From contig VZRS01000286.1 in assembly GCA_013398055.1 (NCBI GenBank), forward strand, positions 1 to 64,000: a stretch of DNA of 64,000 nucleotides. The letters run 5' to 3'. This document shows, in pieces, positions 21,694 to 34,662 of this stretch. The notes under the pieces were generated by a model that was given only the letters and a program-made list of their open reading frames with translations, was not told where the DNA came from and searched no databases. Numbering within the stretch: the stretch's first letter is position 1; every line of letters begins with the position of its first letter. The translations under genes were made by a program, and so were the position numbers. Source of the stretch: Ifrita kowaldi (Eukaryota; Chordata; Aves; Passeriformes; Cinclosomatidae).

Positions 21694-24600
21694 GAGCGGC
21701 AGAAAAAAGCTGGGTTTCCCGAGAGCAGCGACGGCTCCAAGGACTCGGACAGCTCTGCCGGGCGCCGGAGCAGCGCCAGCCGGAAGCACAGCCGATGGCG
21801 GGGCCGGCCGGACAGCCCCGGGGCCATGGTGTCCAAGGTGGTGAGAGCTGTCACGGCCAGGCACAAACCGGGATGGAGGCTGCCAGCTGCGCCGGACTCC
21901 TCCAGCCGCAGGAACCTGACGGAGCTGCGCAGGGAGGCCCAGCTGGCCATCTTCCAGCAGGGTGACACGGGCAGCGTGGAGGGGGCTCCCCAGCCCACCG
22001 AGAACAGCTTCACCCCCAAGTGCGAAATCACGGGCAAAGACGCCCTGTCGGCGCTGGCCCGGGCCAGCAGCAAACAGTGCCAACAGGAGATCGCCAACGT
22101 GGTGTGTCTGCACCGGGCTGGCAGCCTCATGCCCCAGTCTGTGCCTCGCTACTGCCAGCTCTCGAGTGAGTCCTGCTGGGGTGCTTCTGGTCACCCTGGG
22201 CATCGGGAATGTCCCAGGCAGGCTCATAGGCCACCTTCCTTATGTCATCAAACTGTCCCACCTGGCAAACAGCGGCCTCAATCTGTCACTGATTCCCAGA
22301 TTACCGCTGCCTCTGTAATCCAATCAAAGCTGTGCCAGCCTTCTTGAGTTGGGCTGTTCATCCCAGCCTGCAATTCTGCAGGGGTCAGAGCCAGGCCCAG
22401 CTGCATTTTCTGTTTTGAGACACCAGAGGAGGACACCCCCTTTCCCAAAACTGCCCATCAGTGTAACACAAGGGGCTGCATGTGCCACCATGCCCAGCAC
22501 TGCAGCCAGTTCGGGGTTTGCCCAAGGCTGAGTGCTTCCCTGCTGTCCCCTGCCTTGCTCAGGAACTCCAGGTAGTAGATACCAAGGCTGGGGGTGGCTG
22601 ACACCCGTCTCCCTCCCCATGCAGGCAAGGTCAGCCCTGTGATCCAGTGGGACGAAAGCCGGCTGCAGCAGGGGCCCCCCAGCAAGCCTGTGCGCATCGC
22701 CTACATGCTGGTGGTGCATGGCAGGGCCATCCGCCAGCTGAAGCGGCTCATCAAGGCTGTGTACCACCAGCAGCACTTCTTCTACATCCACGTCGACAAG
22801 GTGTGTGGCAGGGGTGAGGGAGTGGGTGCTAACAGTGCTCCGTCGGTCCCTGGGAGAGGGAGCAGAGCTGGGGTGTGGGTGATGAGTGAGGAAAGTGGCT
22901 GGATAGGGTTAATTAGTCCTCGCTGCTGTGGAGCTGTGACCCTCCCGCCACTATTTCTGCAACCCCACGGAAGCAGGATCTATCCCCCCTGCCCTGTTTG
23001 CTGCTTCCCTCGCTGTGGAGGCTGCTGCAAGGGCTGACTCCGGGCAAGGAAAGCAGGGCCCTGGGAGGAGGAGCTCCTTGCTGAGGGTGAGCCATGTTCC
23101 CTGGCAGCGCTCCAACTACCTCCATCGCGAGGCCGTGGAGCTGGCCCAGCACTACCCCAACATCCGTGTGACCCCCTGGCGCATGGTGACCATCTGGGGA
23201 GGTGCTAGCCTGCTAAAGATGTACCTGCGCAGCATGAAGGACCTGCTGGAACTGTCCGAGTGGCCCTGGGACTTCTTCATCAACCTGAGTGCCACTGACT
23301 ACCCCACGAGGTGAGGGCCTTGCTGGGGCAGGGGAGGGTGCTGGAGGTGTTGGGGCTGCGTGATGCTGCAGCAGCCTTGGGAGAGGCAGGGAGGAGCAGG
23401 GAGCTGAGGGAGATGGGGTTGGAGATCGCACCCACGTGATGGTGATGATGCTCCAGGGCCAGGCTGGACCCATGTGTGCAGAGCAGCCCAGCCAGTACCT
23501 TGGGGGCTGTTTTTTCCTGCGGTCTGGGTGTTCCAGGAGAACATGCATGTGAGGCACCAGACAGCAGAGAGGCTGTGTCTGTGTCTGCCCAGTGATGGGA
23601 TAAGGGTTTGAGTCAGCAGCTTTGGGCTCCTTGTGTCTAATGGCTCTGGCAGAATGAATGTTTACTGGGCTGCTTCACCCCAGGGGCATTAATGATTCCT
23701 AATTTGCACTTCAGGACCAATGATGAACTGGTGATGTTCCTGTCCAAATACCGAGATAAGAACTTCCTGAAGTCACATGGCCGAGACAACGCCAGGTAAT
23801 CTCAGCTAGAGGCAGAGCTAAACTGGAGGAACAGAAAATGTGGGATTTCAGAAAAGAACTGAAACAGCTGTGGCAGGGAGGGGAGGTTCTGCATCTGCAC
23901 TTAGCAAAGTGGTTGACACTCCTAACTCCTCATCCCCATGCCCAGGTTTATAAAGAAGCAGGGCCTGGACCGCTTGTTCCACGAGTGTGACTCCCACATG
24001 TGGCGGCTGGGCGAACGCCGCATCCCCGAGGGCATCGTGGTGGATGGGGGCTCTGACTGGTTCTCGCTGACACGCAGCTTTGTGGAATATGTGGTCTATG
24101 CTGACGACCAGCTGGTGTCCCAGCTGCGCCAGTTCTACACCTACACACTCCTGCCAGCCGAGGTGGGTGCTGGCTGTGGGCCACAGGACAGATTTTCTTC
24201 CCACTGTGCTTAACATCTCTGTCCCACTTCATCCCTGCTCTGGGTAGCTGCAAAGGGTGTTGCTGGTTCTGCTCAGGCAGTTTTGTGCCTCCCCTTTTCC
24301 AGACTTAGGTATGAAAGAGGGAAGAGAGGAGCAGACAGGTCAGACAGCCCAGCTTTAGGTCCAGTCACCCTCTGGGCCAGATAAGGACTGGTGCAAGCCC
24401 TGGTCCCTGTTGCCCTGTGCTGGGAATGGGGTTAAGTTTCTGTTCTGGAGCAGTTGAGGTCTGTCCTTCTCCTCTACATGTGGGGGTCTCCATTAACCAC
24501 CTGTCCTCCATCCCACTGGGTGTCCTGTCCCTTTTCTGCCTTGCGCAGTCCTTCTTCCACACGGTCCTGGAGAACAGCCACGCCTGCGAGACGCTGGTTG

Positions 24601-27552
24601 ATAACAACCTCCGAGTGACCAACTGGAACCGGAAGCTGGGCTGTAAGTGCCAATATAAACACATAGTCGACTGGTGCGGGTGCTCCCCAAATGACTTCAA
24701 ACCCCAGGACTTCCTTCGGCTACAGGTGAAAAAGATCCTCCTTTCTCTTCCTGCTCTCTCCCCTCCACCCTGTCCTCTCCTCTCCGAGCTGCCCTGCAGG
24801 TACCCCGGGCTGCAGTGCCAGCTGCTGTACATGTCCCCACAAGAGACTGGAGCAGGGACAGGTCTCCCAGTGGGGCTCAGCGCAGGCATGCCTGTAAACA
24901 GGCAGTGGGATTATCCTGACTATCCTGCCCTGCAGCCAGGCTTCTGCTTCCAGCGTTGCTTCTATTCCCAGACTTTCTCTCTTGATTTCCTGCTCTTTCT
25001 CTGCAAACCTATCACTTGGGGCAAATACCTTTTTAGTAAAACCCCTTCAGAGTTCTGTTTCTTTGGCAGGTCAAAATGCCTTGTGATGAAACATCTCTAA
25101 TGCTCTCAGTGCATGTGGGTGTGGACTGAACACAGGAGGTTTGGGGGAGATAGAGCCAGCCCCAAAAAGCGCAGTTATGGCAGGATTTTCCAGCAGTCCC
25201 AGGACTGCAAAGCCCCAGGCCCTGTTCCTGCAGGCTGTACCACACGGCCAGGGCTAATGCAGGGCTCAGCAGTGGCTCTGGTGGGTGGGAGCCCATCAGA
25301 ATAGAGCAAAGGAGCTGGATGACACATGGCTGCTTCTGGGCACAGAAAGGGGGAGGCGGTGGGAGAGATGGGGACCCATCTGCATTACCAGTAACTGTTG
25401 GTGTGCTCCCACTGATCCTGTCATAGAGGATCCCACATTCAGGCTGGCTGTGCTGTGCTGCTCCTTAGTCTGTGCCCTCAACATGGGCAGGATGGATCCT
25501 GCTGGAGTGGGAGGGCAGAGTGGGTGCAGCCAACATTGTTAGAAATGCCTGTGCTCTTCCAGCAACTCTCCAGACCCACCTTCTTCGCCCGCAAGTTTGA
25601 GTCGACGGTGAATCAGGAGGTGCTGGAGATCCTGGACACGCACCTCTACGGCAGCTACCCCGCCAACACCCCGGCCCTCAAGGCTTACTGGGAGAATGTC
25701 TACGACCGTGTAGATGGGCTCAGTGGCCTCAGCGATGTCACCCTTACCTTCTACACAGCCTTCTCCAGGCTGGGGCTCCACAAAGCCGCATCCATGCCAG
25801 CAACCAAGGCTGACAAGCTGTGCAGGTGGGGTATTTGCCGTGGTCTCAACCAAATGGTGGCCTTTATCTTGTGCTGGGAGGATGCTGATGCTCAGATGTT
25901 CAACCTCTCTGTCTGTCTCTCCAGATTTGAGCCTCGAGGCTTCCCCTCCAGTGTGCACTTATATTTCTATGACGACCATTTCCAGGGTTACCTGGTGATG
26001 CAGGAAGTGCAGAATTTGGCAACTGGGCAGGCAGAATCCTTGGAGGTGTGGATGATGCCCCAGGGAGCTCTGAAGCTGTCAGGTCGTGGAGGGCAGGCAA
26101 ACCGCTTGCAAAACCTTGAGGTAAATGGGGCACTTTCCTCCCCGGCTTTCCCACACCATGCTGCCGTTCCTCCTCTCCCCCACCTGCATGCCATCGGGAC
26201 AGAGGGACACAGTGCTGCTGTTGTGTCTGAGAACAAACCTTTGTCGGCGAGTTTTGTTTATTTGTGAGGAGCTGATCGTTGGAGAACAGGCCTTCAGGGG
26301 ATCTTTCAGAGGCAGCTGAGGCTGTGGTGCCCAGCACCTGCAGCTGCAGGAGGCCTTGCACAGCTGAATTAGTGCTGGCATGTGACCTATGGAGGGTGGG
26401 GTGTCCATTGCTTTGGACTCCAAGGTTTACATGTTCTCTTGTTCCGGGGAGGTGAAACACAAAACCTCAGTTGATAGTGTCTCCTTGCCCAGTGTCCCAC
26501 TGCTTGTGCCTCCTGTCCCTTCAGGTGGGCACGGAGTGGGACCCCAAGGAAAGACTCTTCCGCAATTTTGGAGGCTTGATGGGGCCTTTCGATGAGCTGG
26601 TAGCCATGCAGAAGTGGTCACAGGGCCCCAACCTGACGGCCACGGTGGTGTGGATTGATCCCACCTACGTCATTGCTGCCTCCTACGACATCACGGTGGA
26701 TGCTGAGGCAGAGTTCACCCAGTACAAGCCGCCCCTCAACCACCCCCTGCGCCCCGGCATCTGGACCATCCGCCTCCTCCAGTTCTGGGAGCCTCTGGGG
26801 GAGAACCAGTTCCTGGTGGTGCCCCAGACCTTCAACCGCAAGCAGCCTCTCAGGAAAGGTGAGGGTGCTCTGGAGTTTGGGGCTGGATGGGAGGGTGTCC
26901 CTGTGGGCAGTCCAAAGTGCTTCCCCCTGTGCTGGCCCCTGGGCTGCAGCTGATGACCAGACTGGAGCCATTTTTCCACTGGCATCCCCTTGCCCATGTG
27001 AATCCTTACACTGGGCTGTCCCCTGGGCAGCTGTGGAGAGCCCACTGGCAGGTCAGTCAGATCCTTCCTGCAGCAGCGTCCTTCTCCTTGTGCTGGAGGG
27101 GAGCTGGGGTTGCAAAGGGATGAGGTGCTGTTCCCCAGCTGGAGTTGGGGATAGGACCTGCAGGGTGCCAGAATGTTGCTGCGCTGCTCATCCCCTCTCT
27201 TCTCTCTCCCCTCTCCCTGTCCTGCCCAGATGACAGCAACTGGCTGCATGGTGGCCCCCCCCGCAACGAGTACATGGACCAGAACTTCCAGGGCCTGGGG
27301 GGGATCCTCAGCCTGCCGCGCTCCGAGGCGGCAGAGGAGGATGCGGTGCAGAAGGCACGGCTGACGGGCAAGGAGCTGGAGAACTGGGCGGACACTGCCA
27401 TCGGCACCTTCTGGTCCGCAGCGAATGTCTGTGTCAGCAGCCCTTCTGCCTGTGCTTCCCTGGAGACCTGCAGCAAAACCTCCTGGAGCTCACTCTCCCC
27501 AGACCCCAAATCGGAATTGGGGCCCATCAAACCCAACGGGCGGCTGAGGTAG
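21694..27552 (+). CDS. XYLT2: Xylosyltransferase 2, first exon missing
   Basis: XYLT2 transfers xylose from UDP-xylose to serine on proteoglycan core proteins in the Golgi, starting the glycosaminoglycan linker. Ten exons join in phase: 21694-22165, 22625-22800, 23108-23310, 23715-23795, 23946-24162, 24549-24725, 25563-25825, 25925-26120, 26525-26858 and 27230-27552 (813 residues). Landmarks include GDTGSVEGAPQPTENSFTPK (which favours XYLT2 over XYLT1), RIAYMLVVHGRAIRQLKRL of the glycosyltransferase-14 fold, INLSATDYPTR, the cysteine-rich KLGCKCQYKHIVDWCGCSPN and the conserved C-terminus SSLSPDPKSELGP. The N-terminal cytoplasmic and membrane-anchor exon (roughly 45-50 residues in human) was not found. 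The family DWD motif reads EWD here (26534-26542). Gene order with MRPL27 supports the identity. Confidence 0.95.
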
Positions 27553-29350
27553 CAGGAGCAGCTGGAGGGCGGCCTTGGGAGCAAGGAGCATCCTCCATTT
27601 CTGGTGTGGGGGGTGTCTCCGGACCACATCACCCTGTGCCGTTTGCACCGTAGTCACTCGAGGAAGAGAAAATGGGAACCTCCAGGCAGGGGAAAACCTT
27701 CTCCTGTGGGGTATTTTTGGCAGAGGGAGAGGCATGAGGTGGGTCTTGCCCATCTCTGCAGGAATGAGCCCTTGCTGGCCAGGGAGAACTTGCTGGAGTG
27801 CCCATCCCTGTGGGGGCACGGCCAGCACCTGGCAAGAGCTGTATGTTTGTTACTCCAGGCCTTGGAGGCTCAGGAAAGGGTGATGTGGAAGGGAGGGAGG
27901 GATGGCTGGTGGGTGGGCAGGCTCTGGACCAGCTCAGCATCCTGCCCGGCCCTGGGCTAGAACTTGGCAGGATGGGCCCTTGTTGCTGGCTGCTGCCCCG
28001 GTGGGCTGATGAGGGACTGGGGATAGGCAGAAGCAGAATGGGTCAAAACCTGCTGTGTGCACAGAACTGCTGCTGGCCCAGGGCTTGCATCTCATCCCTT
28101 CTACCCCAGCCCTTTAGTTTGTATTTTTATAAATATATATATAGAAATATATATGATGCAAAGTGCAATAGAGACGAGACCCCGCATTGGCCGGGAAGTC
28201 CTTGTGTCTCCATCTCCCCTCAGACTGTAACATACCTTGTTCTCTTGGGTGTCCTGGTGCTACAGGACAGGGTGCTGGGTCGTTTACATATATTTTTTAT
28301 TTTTATTATTAATTATTGTTTTGCCGTTTGCCCATTTCTTGTTGGGGACTGCTGGGGACCTGTAGCCTGCTGGCCTTGGGGTAGCATTGCCCCCAGGTTG
28401 TGGGTGTAGCTGCCCGACTATGCCAAATGTCTGGAGCCCTGGTATGTTGTGTGACAGCAAGTGGGGAGTGCTCGGTGTGTGGTTCAAGTCCAACAAGCGA
28501 CGCTGTAGACCTTGCCACTTCTGTCTCCACTTTAGCAAAAGGACTCCCTGATCCCCTGCCGAAATATCATCCACGGGCCAACGTCCTGCTGTGGATGAGC
28601 CGTGCCTGGAGGGCTACCCTATGCCACAGCTCCTTGGCCCTACCTTTTCTTTTCTTCCACGTCAGCAGAAGCTCTTGGGACCTGCTGCGCTTCCCTGGCC
28701 AAAAATCAAAGAGGTGAGACAAGGTCCGGCCAGCTTCATCCGCTTGCCGCTGTTTCTGCTTCCCACTGCTCCAGAGGGAAGAGGCGCCACCTCCTCTTGG
28801 GAAGGGTTGCGGTGGAGCATTCCCCTTTCCCACAGTCCCCCCCGGGATGTCCTTGGGGTCTGCCTCCAACATTCTTCTCTCCAAGACTGATGCTTCCTGG
28901 AGAAGTCTGGGTTTGGTTTCACCCTGGGAAGACACTTCACAACTCGGGACAAATCTGGAGCCCATCTGACCCAACCCTCTGCTCAAGGCAGGGTCTCAGG
29001 AGCTGGTGGGCTTTTGCTGTCTCCATGGATCTGTGCCATCTTAACCTTTCTCCCATGTCCCAGCTCTCTCTGCCTGGCAGGTCTGACACTCCCAGTCTCC
29101 AAATTTAGGGATGCGGATGTTGCAAGATATGTACTGTAAAACGGAGGGGACTGAGACCTCTGTGTGTGAGGGCGGGTACCTGCTGGCACTCAGCCCTGCC
29201 GTCCTGCACCCACTCCTCCCTGGGGTGCTCCGGAGCTGTGGAGGAATGTGGGGGGAGGGAGCCGCACGGGAGGACGCCAAAACTCTGTGTCGGAAGCATT
29301 ATGTGAAGTTGTCTTAAATATGCAACATCACAAATACATCTATATCTCTA
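27553..29350 (+). other. XYLT2: Probable XYLT2 3' UTR
   Basis: About 1.8 kb follows the stop before the next CpG island. It holds an AT-rich run near 28115-28160 (TATAAATATATATATAG) and no supported exon. No canonical AATAAA was seen. A variant AATACA near 29331, followed by a GT-rich run with TCGGTTTTTTGTGG, is the best cleavage-site candidate. Confidence 0.5.
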
Positions 29351-29519
29351 CGGTGTGGTGTGTCGGTTTTTTGTGGTGTTCTGGAAGGGGTGAAGGGTGG
29401 GGGAAGCTTGGCCGTACCCAGCGAGTGTAACTTGCTCCTGGGCACCGGGGCAGGGGCTGTGAGGGAGTTGGGGCAGGGTCACCTTCCTCGGATGGGTGAT
29501 GTGTGACCCAAAATCAAGC

Positions 29520-30160
29520 TCGGGGTTTTCAAAATCTGTGGCTGGAGAGTGAGAGCTCGGGAACGTCCCGGAGCCACGGGCTGAGTCCGGTTACACCCTC
29601 GCAGCGGATGTCCTGAAGGTACCCGGGTACTTAGCGTTGACATGGCACTTAATTAAGGTGTTAATCGGCTAATGAGCGGGCACCTCCTGCTGCCTGCGGG
29701 GCCAGGAGCCTCCCGCGGCACAGCCCAGCTTTCCCTCCGCAGGAGCGGGGCAGCGCTGGGGCTGCCCCGTGCCCGCTGATCCCGGCAGTGACACGCGGCC
29801 TGGCTGCCCCTCGGCCGGGACCGCGGGGCTCTGCTAACCCCGGCACGAGGCCGGGGCACTCGGGATGAGCCGGGCTGGCCCTGACGTGTGTCCGAAGGGA
29901 GAGCCCCGGGAGCTCCGCGGCTGAGCCCGCCCGCTCCAGGCCCGCCCCGCCCCGCTCCGNNNNNNNNNNNNNNNNNNNNNNGGTGGGCTCCGCGGAGCCG
30001 CGCGTCGGCCGAGGGGGAGCCGCGGGTTCCCGGGAGACCGGAGCGCTGGCGAACCGGCGCCCTGCCGTGGTGCTGAGGGAGCCGAGAGCCCCGGGCGGGG
30101 TGCCGGTCCCCGCGGGTCAGTCCTTGCGGCCGCGGTCCGGGATGGGGTGAGTCCTTCCCG
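29520..30160 (+). promoter_or_regulatory. CpG island promoter of PPxY membrane protein gene
   Basis: A strong CpG island sits between the XYLT2 3' end and the exon at 30358. It contains a 22-N gap at 29960-29981. It is the expected promoter and first exon of the plus-strand gene that follows. The gap may hide the start codon, because no ATG downstream of it gives the phase needed to join the 30358 exon. Confidence 0.6.
29960..29981. other. Assembly gap (22 N)
   Basis: Twenty-two Ns interrupt the CpG island. The flanks are almost pure G and C, so the gap probably marks poor sequencing of GC-rich DNA. Confidence 0.95.
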
Positions 30161-30357
30161 GCTCTGCAGATTGTTCCCGGTCCCGTAGGGAGAGAGAGAT
30201 GTTGGATGCAAAGAGGCTTTAGCGCTCTTGGGATGGGCAGCAGGTGGAACCGGCTTCTCAGAGGCTTCTCCAAGCCGCGGGGAGAGAGCGGGAGGCAGGA
30301 GGCGGCCCGCGGGCCCGTCGAGCCACTGGCTCTCTCGCCTCTCCCGTCTCTTCGCAG

Positions 30358-33300
30358 CCGTGTCCACCTCCGTCTTCATCGTGGCGATCCTCATCCTGCT
30401 GCTGCTCCTGTACCACCGGGACCCCATGTGCTGCCAATTCCTCTGCTCGTGCCGCCTGTTCCACACCCCCAGCCAGTATGTGAGTGTCCTCCGAGTCCTC
30501 CCTCTCTTCTTCCTGCCCACGAATCCCCCTCTGGCCCCCGAGCTCCTGTTTCCTTGTGCTGGGTCTGTGGGGCTGCACCGCCAGGTTACCCTCCTGTAGC
30601 CTGGTTAGGATTGCTGATGGACATGGGGCCTCCAAGCAGAGCTGGGCTCTGCCAACTCCTTGCTCCCACTCTATCCAAGAGATCCGTCCATCCACCCACC
30701 CAGTCCTGCCTGGCTGTGGCATTGTGGTTGTATCTCCAAGGCCTCACTAACAGGCTTCCCTGCTCCCCACACAGCTCAGGGGGGAGGTCCTCCTCCCCCT
30801 GCACAGTCATGTGTGGGGTCGGGCTCTGCTTTATAGGGAAGGGGCCCAGCAGGGAAGGGGGCTGGAAGCTGAGGGCAAAGGCAGACAAAGCCACTCACAT
30901 CCCTGACAACTGGCTCTCTTCTGCACAGCTCCTGGGGAAGGAGCACTGAGACACAAAGCCCTTTCGCTCGCATCTGTAATTTCCTGGGGCTGGCTTTCAA
31001 CTAGGGAAGCTAATGGAAAAAGAGCAGTGTGTGCAGCCAGCGCTGCTTTTGTGGCAGTGACTGCCTGGGGAAAGCTCAGCCTTCAGAGCTGCAGGGATGG
31101 CTCTTGAGGGGAGGGCTGCCAGTACCACTCTGCAGTCTTTGGGAGAAGAGTGGGACGTTCAGCCTCACTAGCAAGGGATGGAGAGACTTGTGCTGTGAAA
31201 GGCAAATCTAATAGTCCAGCACAGGCTGGAAAGTCCCCAGCAGAAATCACAGTGGAAATAGGCTGCACTGATGGTGTCCTTGCCTGATTCATTGTCTCCA
31301 CTCCTTTCCCTCTCTTCCCTCCTATTGTCTGCCCATGGCACACGTTGGGAGCGGGCCCTGCTGCCATGCTCCCTTGCCCTGTAGAGCTGCTCCCTGAGGC
31401 AGTGTGGGATGCTCCCTGAGCTCTGGGGTGGAAAGTTCAAGCAGGCATCTTGCCTTTAGCAAAGGGCTGTGTTGAAGGATGGATGCAAAGAATTACATAT
31501 GGAAAGGGAACATATAGAGAATGTATTTCCTTCAGAAAAAGTGAAGCAGTTGTAGTGTGTGAGGCAGCTTTTGGGCAGGAGTAGTTGCACTGGTTTTGCT
31601 CATCAGTTATTGAACCAACAGTTGGGTGCTGTTTTCCTGCAGCCTCTGTAGTTGTGCTGTAGGGCCAAGACAAACAGTTCCTTGGTTGTTAAGAGCAAAA
31701 GTAAATCCTCATAGTCCTCCCTGTGCATCCTTGGTTGCCCGGGGAGTCTCCGGGCTGGTTTCTGCTGGCAGAGATGGGGTTTTCTGAGGGCAAGGTACAG
31801 CCATGGCTCAAGTCCTGTCTCTGGCTCAAGGGGCTGTTCTCTGTGAACAGGATTTCTGCTCACTGTTGCTCAACACCTGGACAGGGAATCCAGTTTAACT
31901 GGAGCAAGACAGCTCCGGAATAGCAGAGCTATTGCCCTGCAGATTTGCTTGCTGCATTATCCTGAAATGACAACCTCAGTAGATAAGAGCTTACAAATCC
32001 TGTAACCCTGAGCATGTGATGGAGCTCTTATCTACACCAGCGGAATAGTTGGGTTGTTTTTTGTTGTCCCCCAAAAAGAGATGGTTCTATTGATTTTCAA
32101 TGAAACCCTGCCCTGGGACCCAGACTATCCCTCTGGCTGTGCTCTGCTCCAGCTGGCTCCAGCCCTTGGAGCAGGTCCTGCGCTGCCAGGGAGGATGTCC
32201 CGGAGCCACTGGTGTCACCGAACAGGCAGGGGCTGCTGCCAGCAGAGCTGCAGGAGCCACATGGGCAGAGGGAGCAGCTCTTCTTCTGCCAAGGTCCTGC
32301 TGTCCCATGCGAGCTGGTTGAGCTCTGCTCTCTGCCAGGAAGGATGTGAGGGATTTTGGCTTTGCTCATGTCCTCCTCATTCCAGGACCGCCCCCCTCCC
32401 TACTTCAGCAGCAGCCAGCGGCTGGTGGGACCCCAGCATGGAGCCTCATCGCTGGAGAGCGCTGCCGAGAACCCCGGCATGCAGGTGATGGCAGGGTCCC
32501 TGCTGGGAGCTGGGCGGGAATGGTAGCTAAAGTGCTCATGAGCTTGGAAAGAGACTCTGGTTATGGGGTTTGCCTGGGGCAAAAGGTGCTGGGCAGCATC
32601 TTCTGGTGCTATCCCACAACTTTGGGAAGTGCTGCCAGTATGTAAAAATCCCCGGGGGGAAGCAGCATGTGGAGGGAAGGAATATTGCAGAGGACACCAC
32701 AGTGCCCTGAGGCATTTGGGCATGAAGTGCCAGTGGTAGATCCTGGGGGCTTGGGATCCTACAGTGCAGGTCGAGGTGTAATTGCCTTCTGAGAGGGAGG
32801 ATTTCCTCTCTGGGTGTTCAAAGAAGCCTACAACTACCTACAACTTTGAACCCTGAATTAACTCAAGGCGACACCAGGACATGAACTTCTAGTGAAGAGA
32901 GCCACCATCACACTGACCCTTTTCTGGGGATGGGCATTTCTAGGGAGACGAGCTCTTCTGTGTCGGACCCCCCAGCATATACCAGCTCCCGTCCTGGGAG
33001 CAGCCCCGCTTGCCCAGCTACGAGAGTGTGCGGAAGAAAGATCGCCAGCGGGAAATCCATCAGATGATTGCCGACAGGTTTGGGCTGTGGGCAGAGCCAT
33101 CCCAGGAGGTGAGCTCCCCTCCCTGCACTGGGGGGGTGGCAAAAGCCCATGGCAGTCACCACTGTGGTCCATATCCGTGTCTTGCTTCAGCAGCTGTGGT
33201 AGCCGAGGACTCTGTGCTCTGTGATTGCCTTTCCCTGATAGCTTTTATCTCTCGGAAAGCACAGGAGGCTCCTTTGGTGTACATCTGTGCTAGTTAATGA

Positions 33301-34662
33301 TCCATCTCCCTTCCCCCAGCGTATTTGCAGAAATGCCTGTACCAGGAGGCAGGGCAGAACCCCAGGGAGAAAGGGCAGGTTCTTCGGATCACAGGCTCCA
33401 TACAAGTCCAGGCTGGGAGTGTTATTTTTGGATCTCTAAGGCTTTCATGGGTTCTTGCTTCCTGCAGGACAGTGCCCTGCAGGACACTCCTGGGGAGGCC
33501 TCTTGCTATTACCTTGAAATGTTTATGGCTTATTAATGATCAGGAGACTTTGCTTGTTACAGTATTTAAGATTTGCACTCCCACAATAGAACGGGGAAAA
33601 GTGAGTGCATCTGCCAAGTAGGTCCTGTGGCAGCATCCCGAGATGCTCCTTTTCAGAGACCTCATTGTCTAAAGCAGAACAGAAATGTTTGAGACCCTGA
33701 GTAAAGCATTAAAAGTTCACTAATTTACCTGGATTCTGAACTCTTAAAGCTGTACCATAAAGTCTGGCATAGTCAGCACTTGCCAGTCAGTGTTTGGAGC
33801 TGTATCTAATGATACCTGCCCGAAAAGTACCAGCCTGATATCGTGGAAGGTGTCCCTGCCCATGCAGGGGTTGGAACTTGATGATCTTTAAGGTCCCTTG
33901 CAACCGTTCTGTGATTCTGTGATTCCATGAAACCTGGGCAGCGAGGGCACAGGAGAGTAAAGCTCCAAAGACAAGTAGTTGAGGAACGCCACTGGAAGCT
34001 CTTCCACAACATCCTCGTGCCACTTCCTGTCACTTGTGGGGAGAAAGCTAGCCCAGCTCTGCCAAAATAAATGTGACAAGGCCTGGAGGTTCCTCTCTCT
34101 GCAGTGAGACTTGCTGCCGAAACCTGGGTACAACGCCTGCTTTGTAGGTGCTTGTGTAAATCCCAGTAGCCTTTCTTTAGTCAACGGAAAGCAAATGACA
34201 GCCCTCTCAACAAAAGTCAAGTCTGTTCTGGCCTTCTGCCAAGTCCTTGAAGGGGAACAGGGAAGAGCAGGAACCTGGCACAGAGTGTGAGGGGAGAATG
34301 TGTCTCTCAGCAGGTTTGTGCCGTGTTCCGGACTGATGCTCTCATCTCCAGGTGTTCCCCAGCCTACAGCCGGCTGCGCTGGGGGACTGCGGGGGTTTAA
34401 TTTCAGGCTGGTGGTGGTTGTGAGCCTTCTCATCCACTCTGTAAGAAGAGGTGGGATGGTGGGATAATCTCTTGGTTATTTCTGATCCGCTGTAATGCTC
34501 TTCCTTTCTCAATAGATGCCACCTCCTTATGAGCATGCTCTGAGGCATCCTCCAGCTTTCTCAGGAACAGGAATAAGCTCAGAGACCTTGGACAGACGTG
34601 GTGTTCCAGACCCTTTCCATGCCCCTCTCAGCTACCAAACTCAGCGAAACACTGCGGTGTAA
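30358..34662 (+). CDS. Single-pass membrane protein with PPxY motifs, 5' incomplete
   Basis: Four exons join in phase: 30358-30479, 32386-32484, 32944-33108 and 34516-34662 (stop TAA). The first starts in phase 1, so an upstream coding exon exists but was not found. The protein begins near a membrane segment (STSVFIVAILILLLLLY) followed by a cysteine cluster (MCCQFLCSC), likely palmitoylated. The cytoplasmic part has DRPPPYFSSS, RLPSYESVRKKDRQREIHQM and EMPPPYEHALRH, and ends in NTAV, a possible PDZ ligand. Two PPPY and one LPSY motif suggest binding to WW domains of NEDD4-family ligases or similar partners. That is inferred from motifs only. I do not recognise the family. Human TMEM92, a PPPY-bearing single-pass protein beside XYLT2, has a similar design but no clear sequence match. 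Confidence 0.75.
33838..33930 (+). mobile_element. CR1 LINE 3' terminus
   Basis: A short CR1 tail: GGAAGGTGTCCCTGCCCATG, then GATGATCTTTAAGGTCCCTT, ending with repeated TGTGATTC, the CR1 terminal motif. It lies in the last intron of the PPxY membrane protein gene. Confidence 0.85.

Noticed and set aside
30142..30146. ATGGG followed by GTGAGT as start exon of the PPxY membrane protein
   Set aside because: It leaves two bases of a codon, while the exon at 30358 needs one, so the membrane segment would be out of frame.
30358..34662. Calling the PPxY membrane protein TMEM92
   Set aside because: Both have a single membrane pass and PPPY motifs, but no extended sequence match was visible, and in human TMEM92 lies on the other side of XYLT2.
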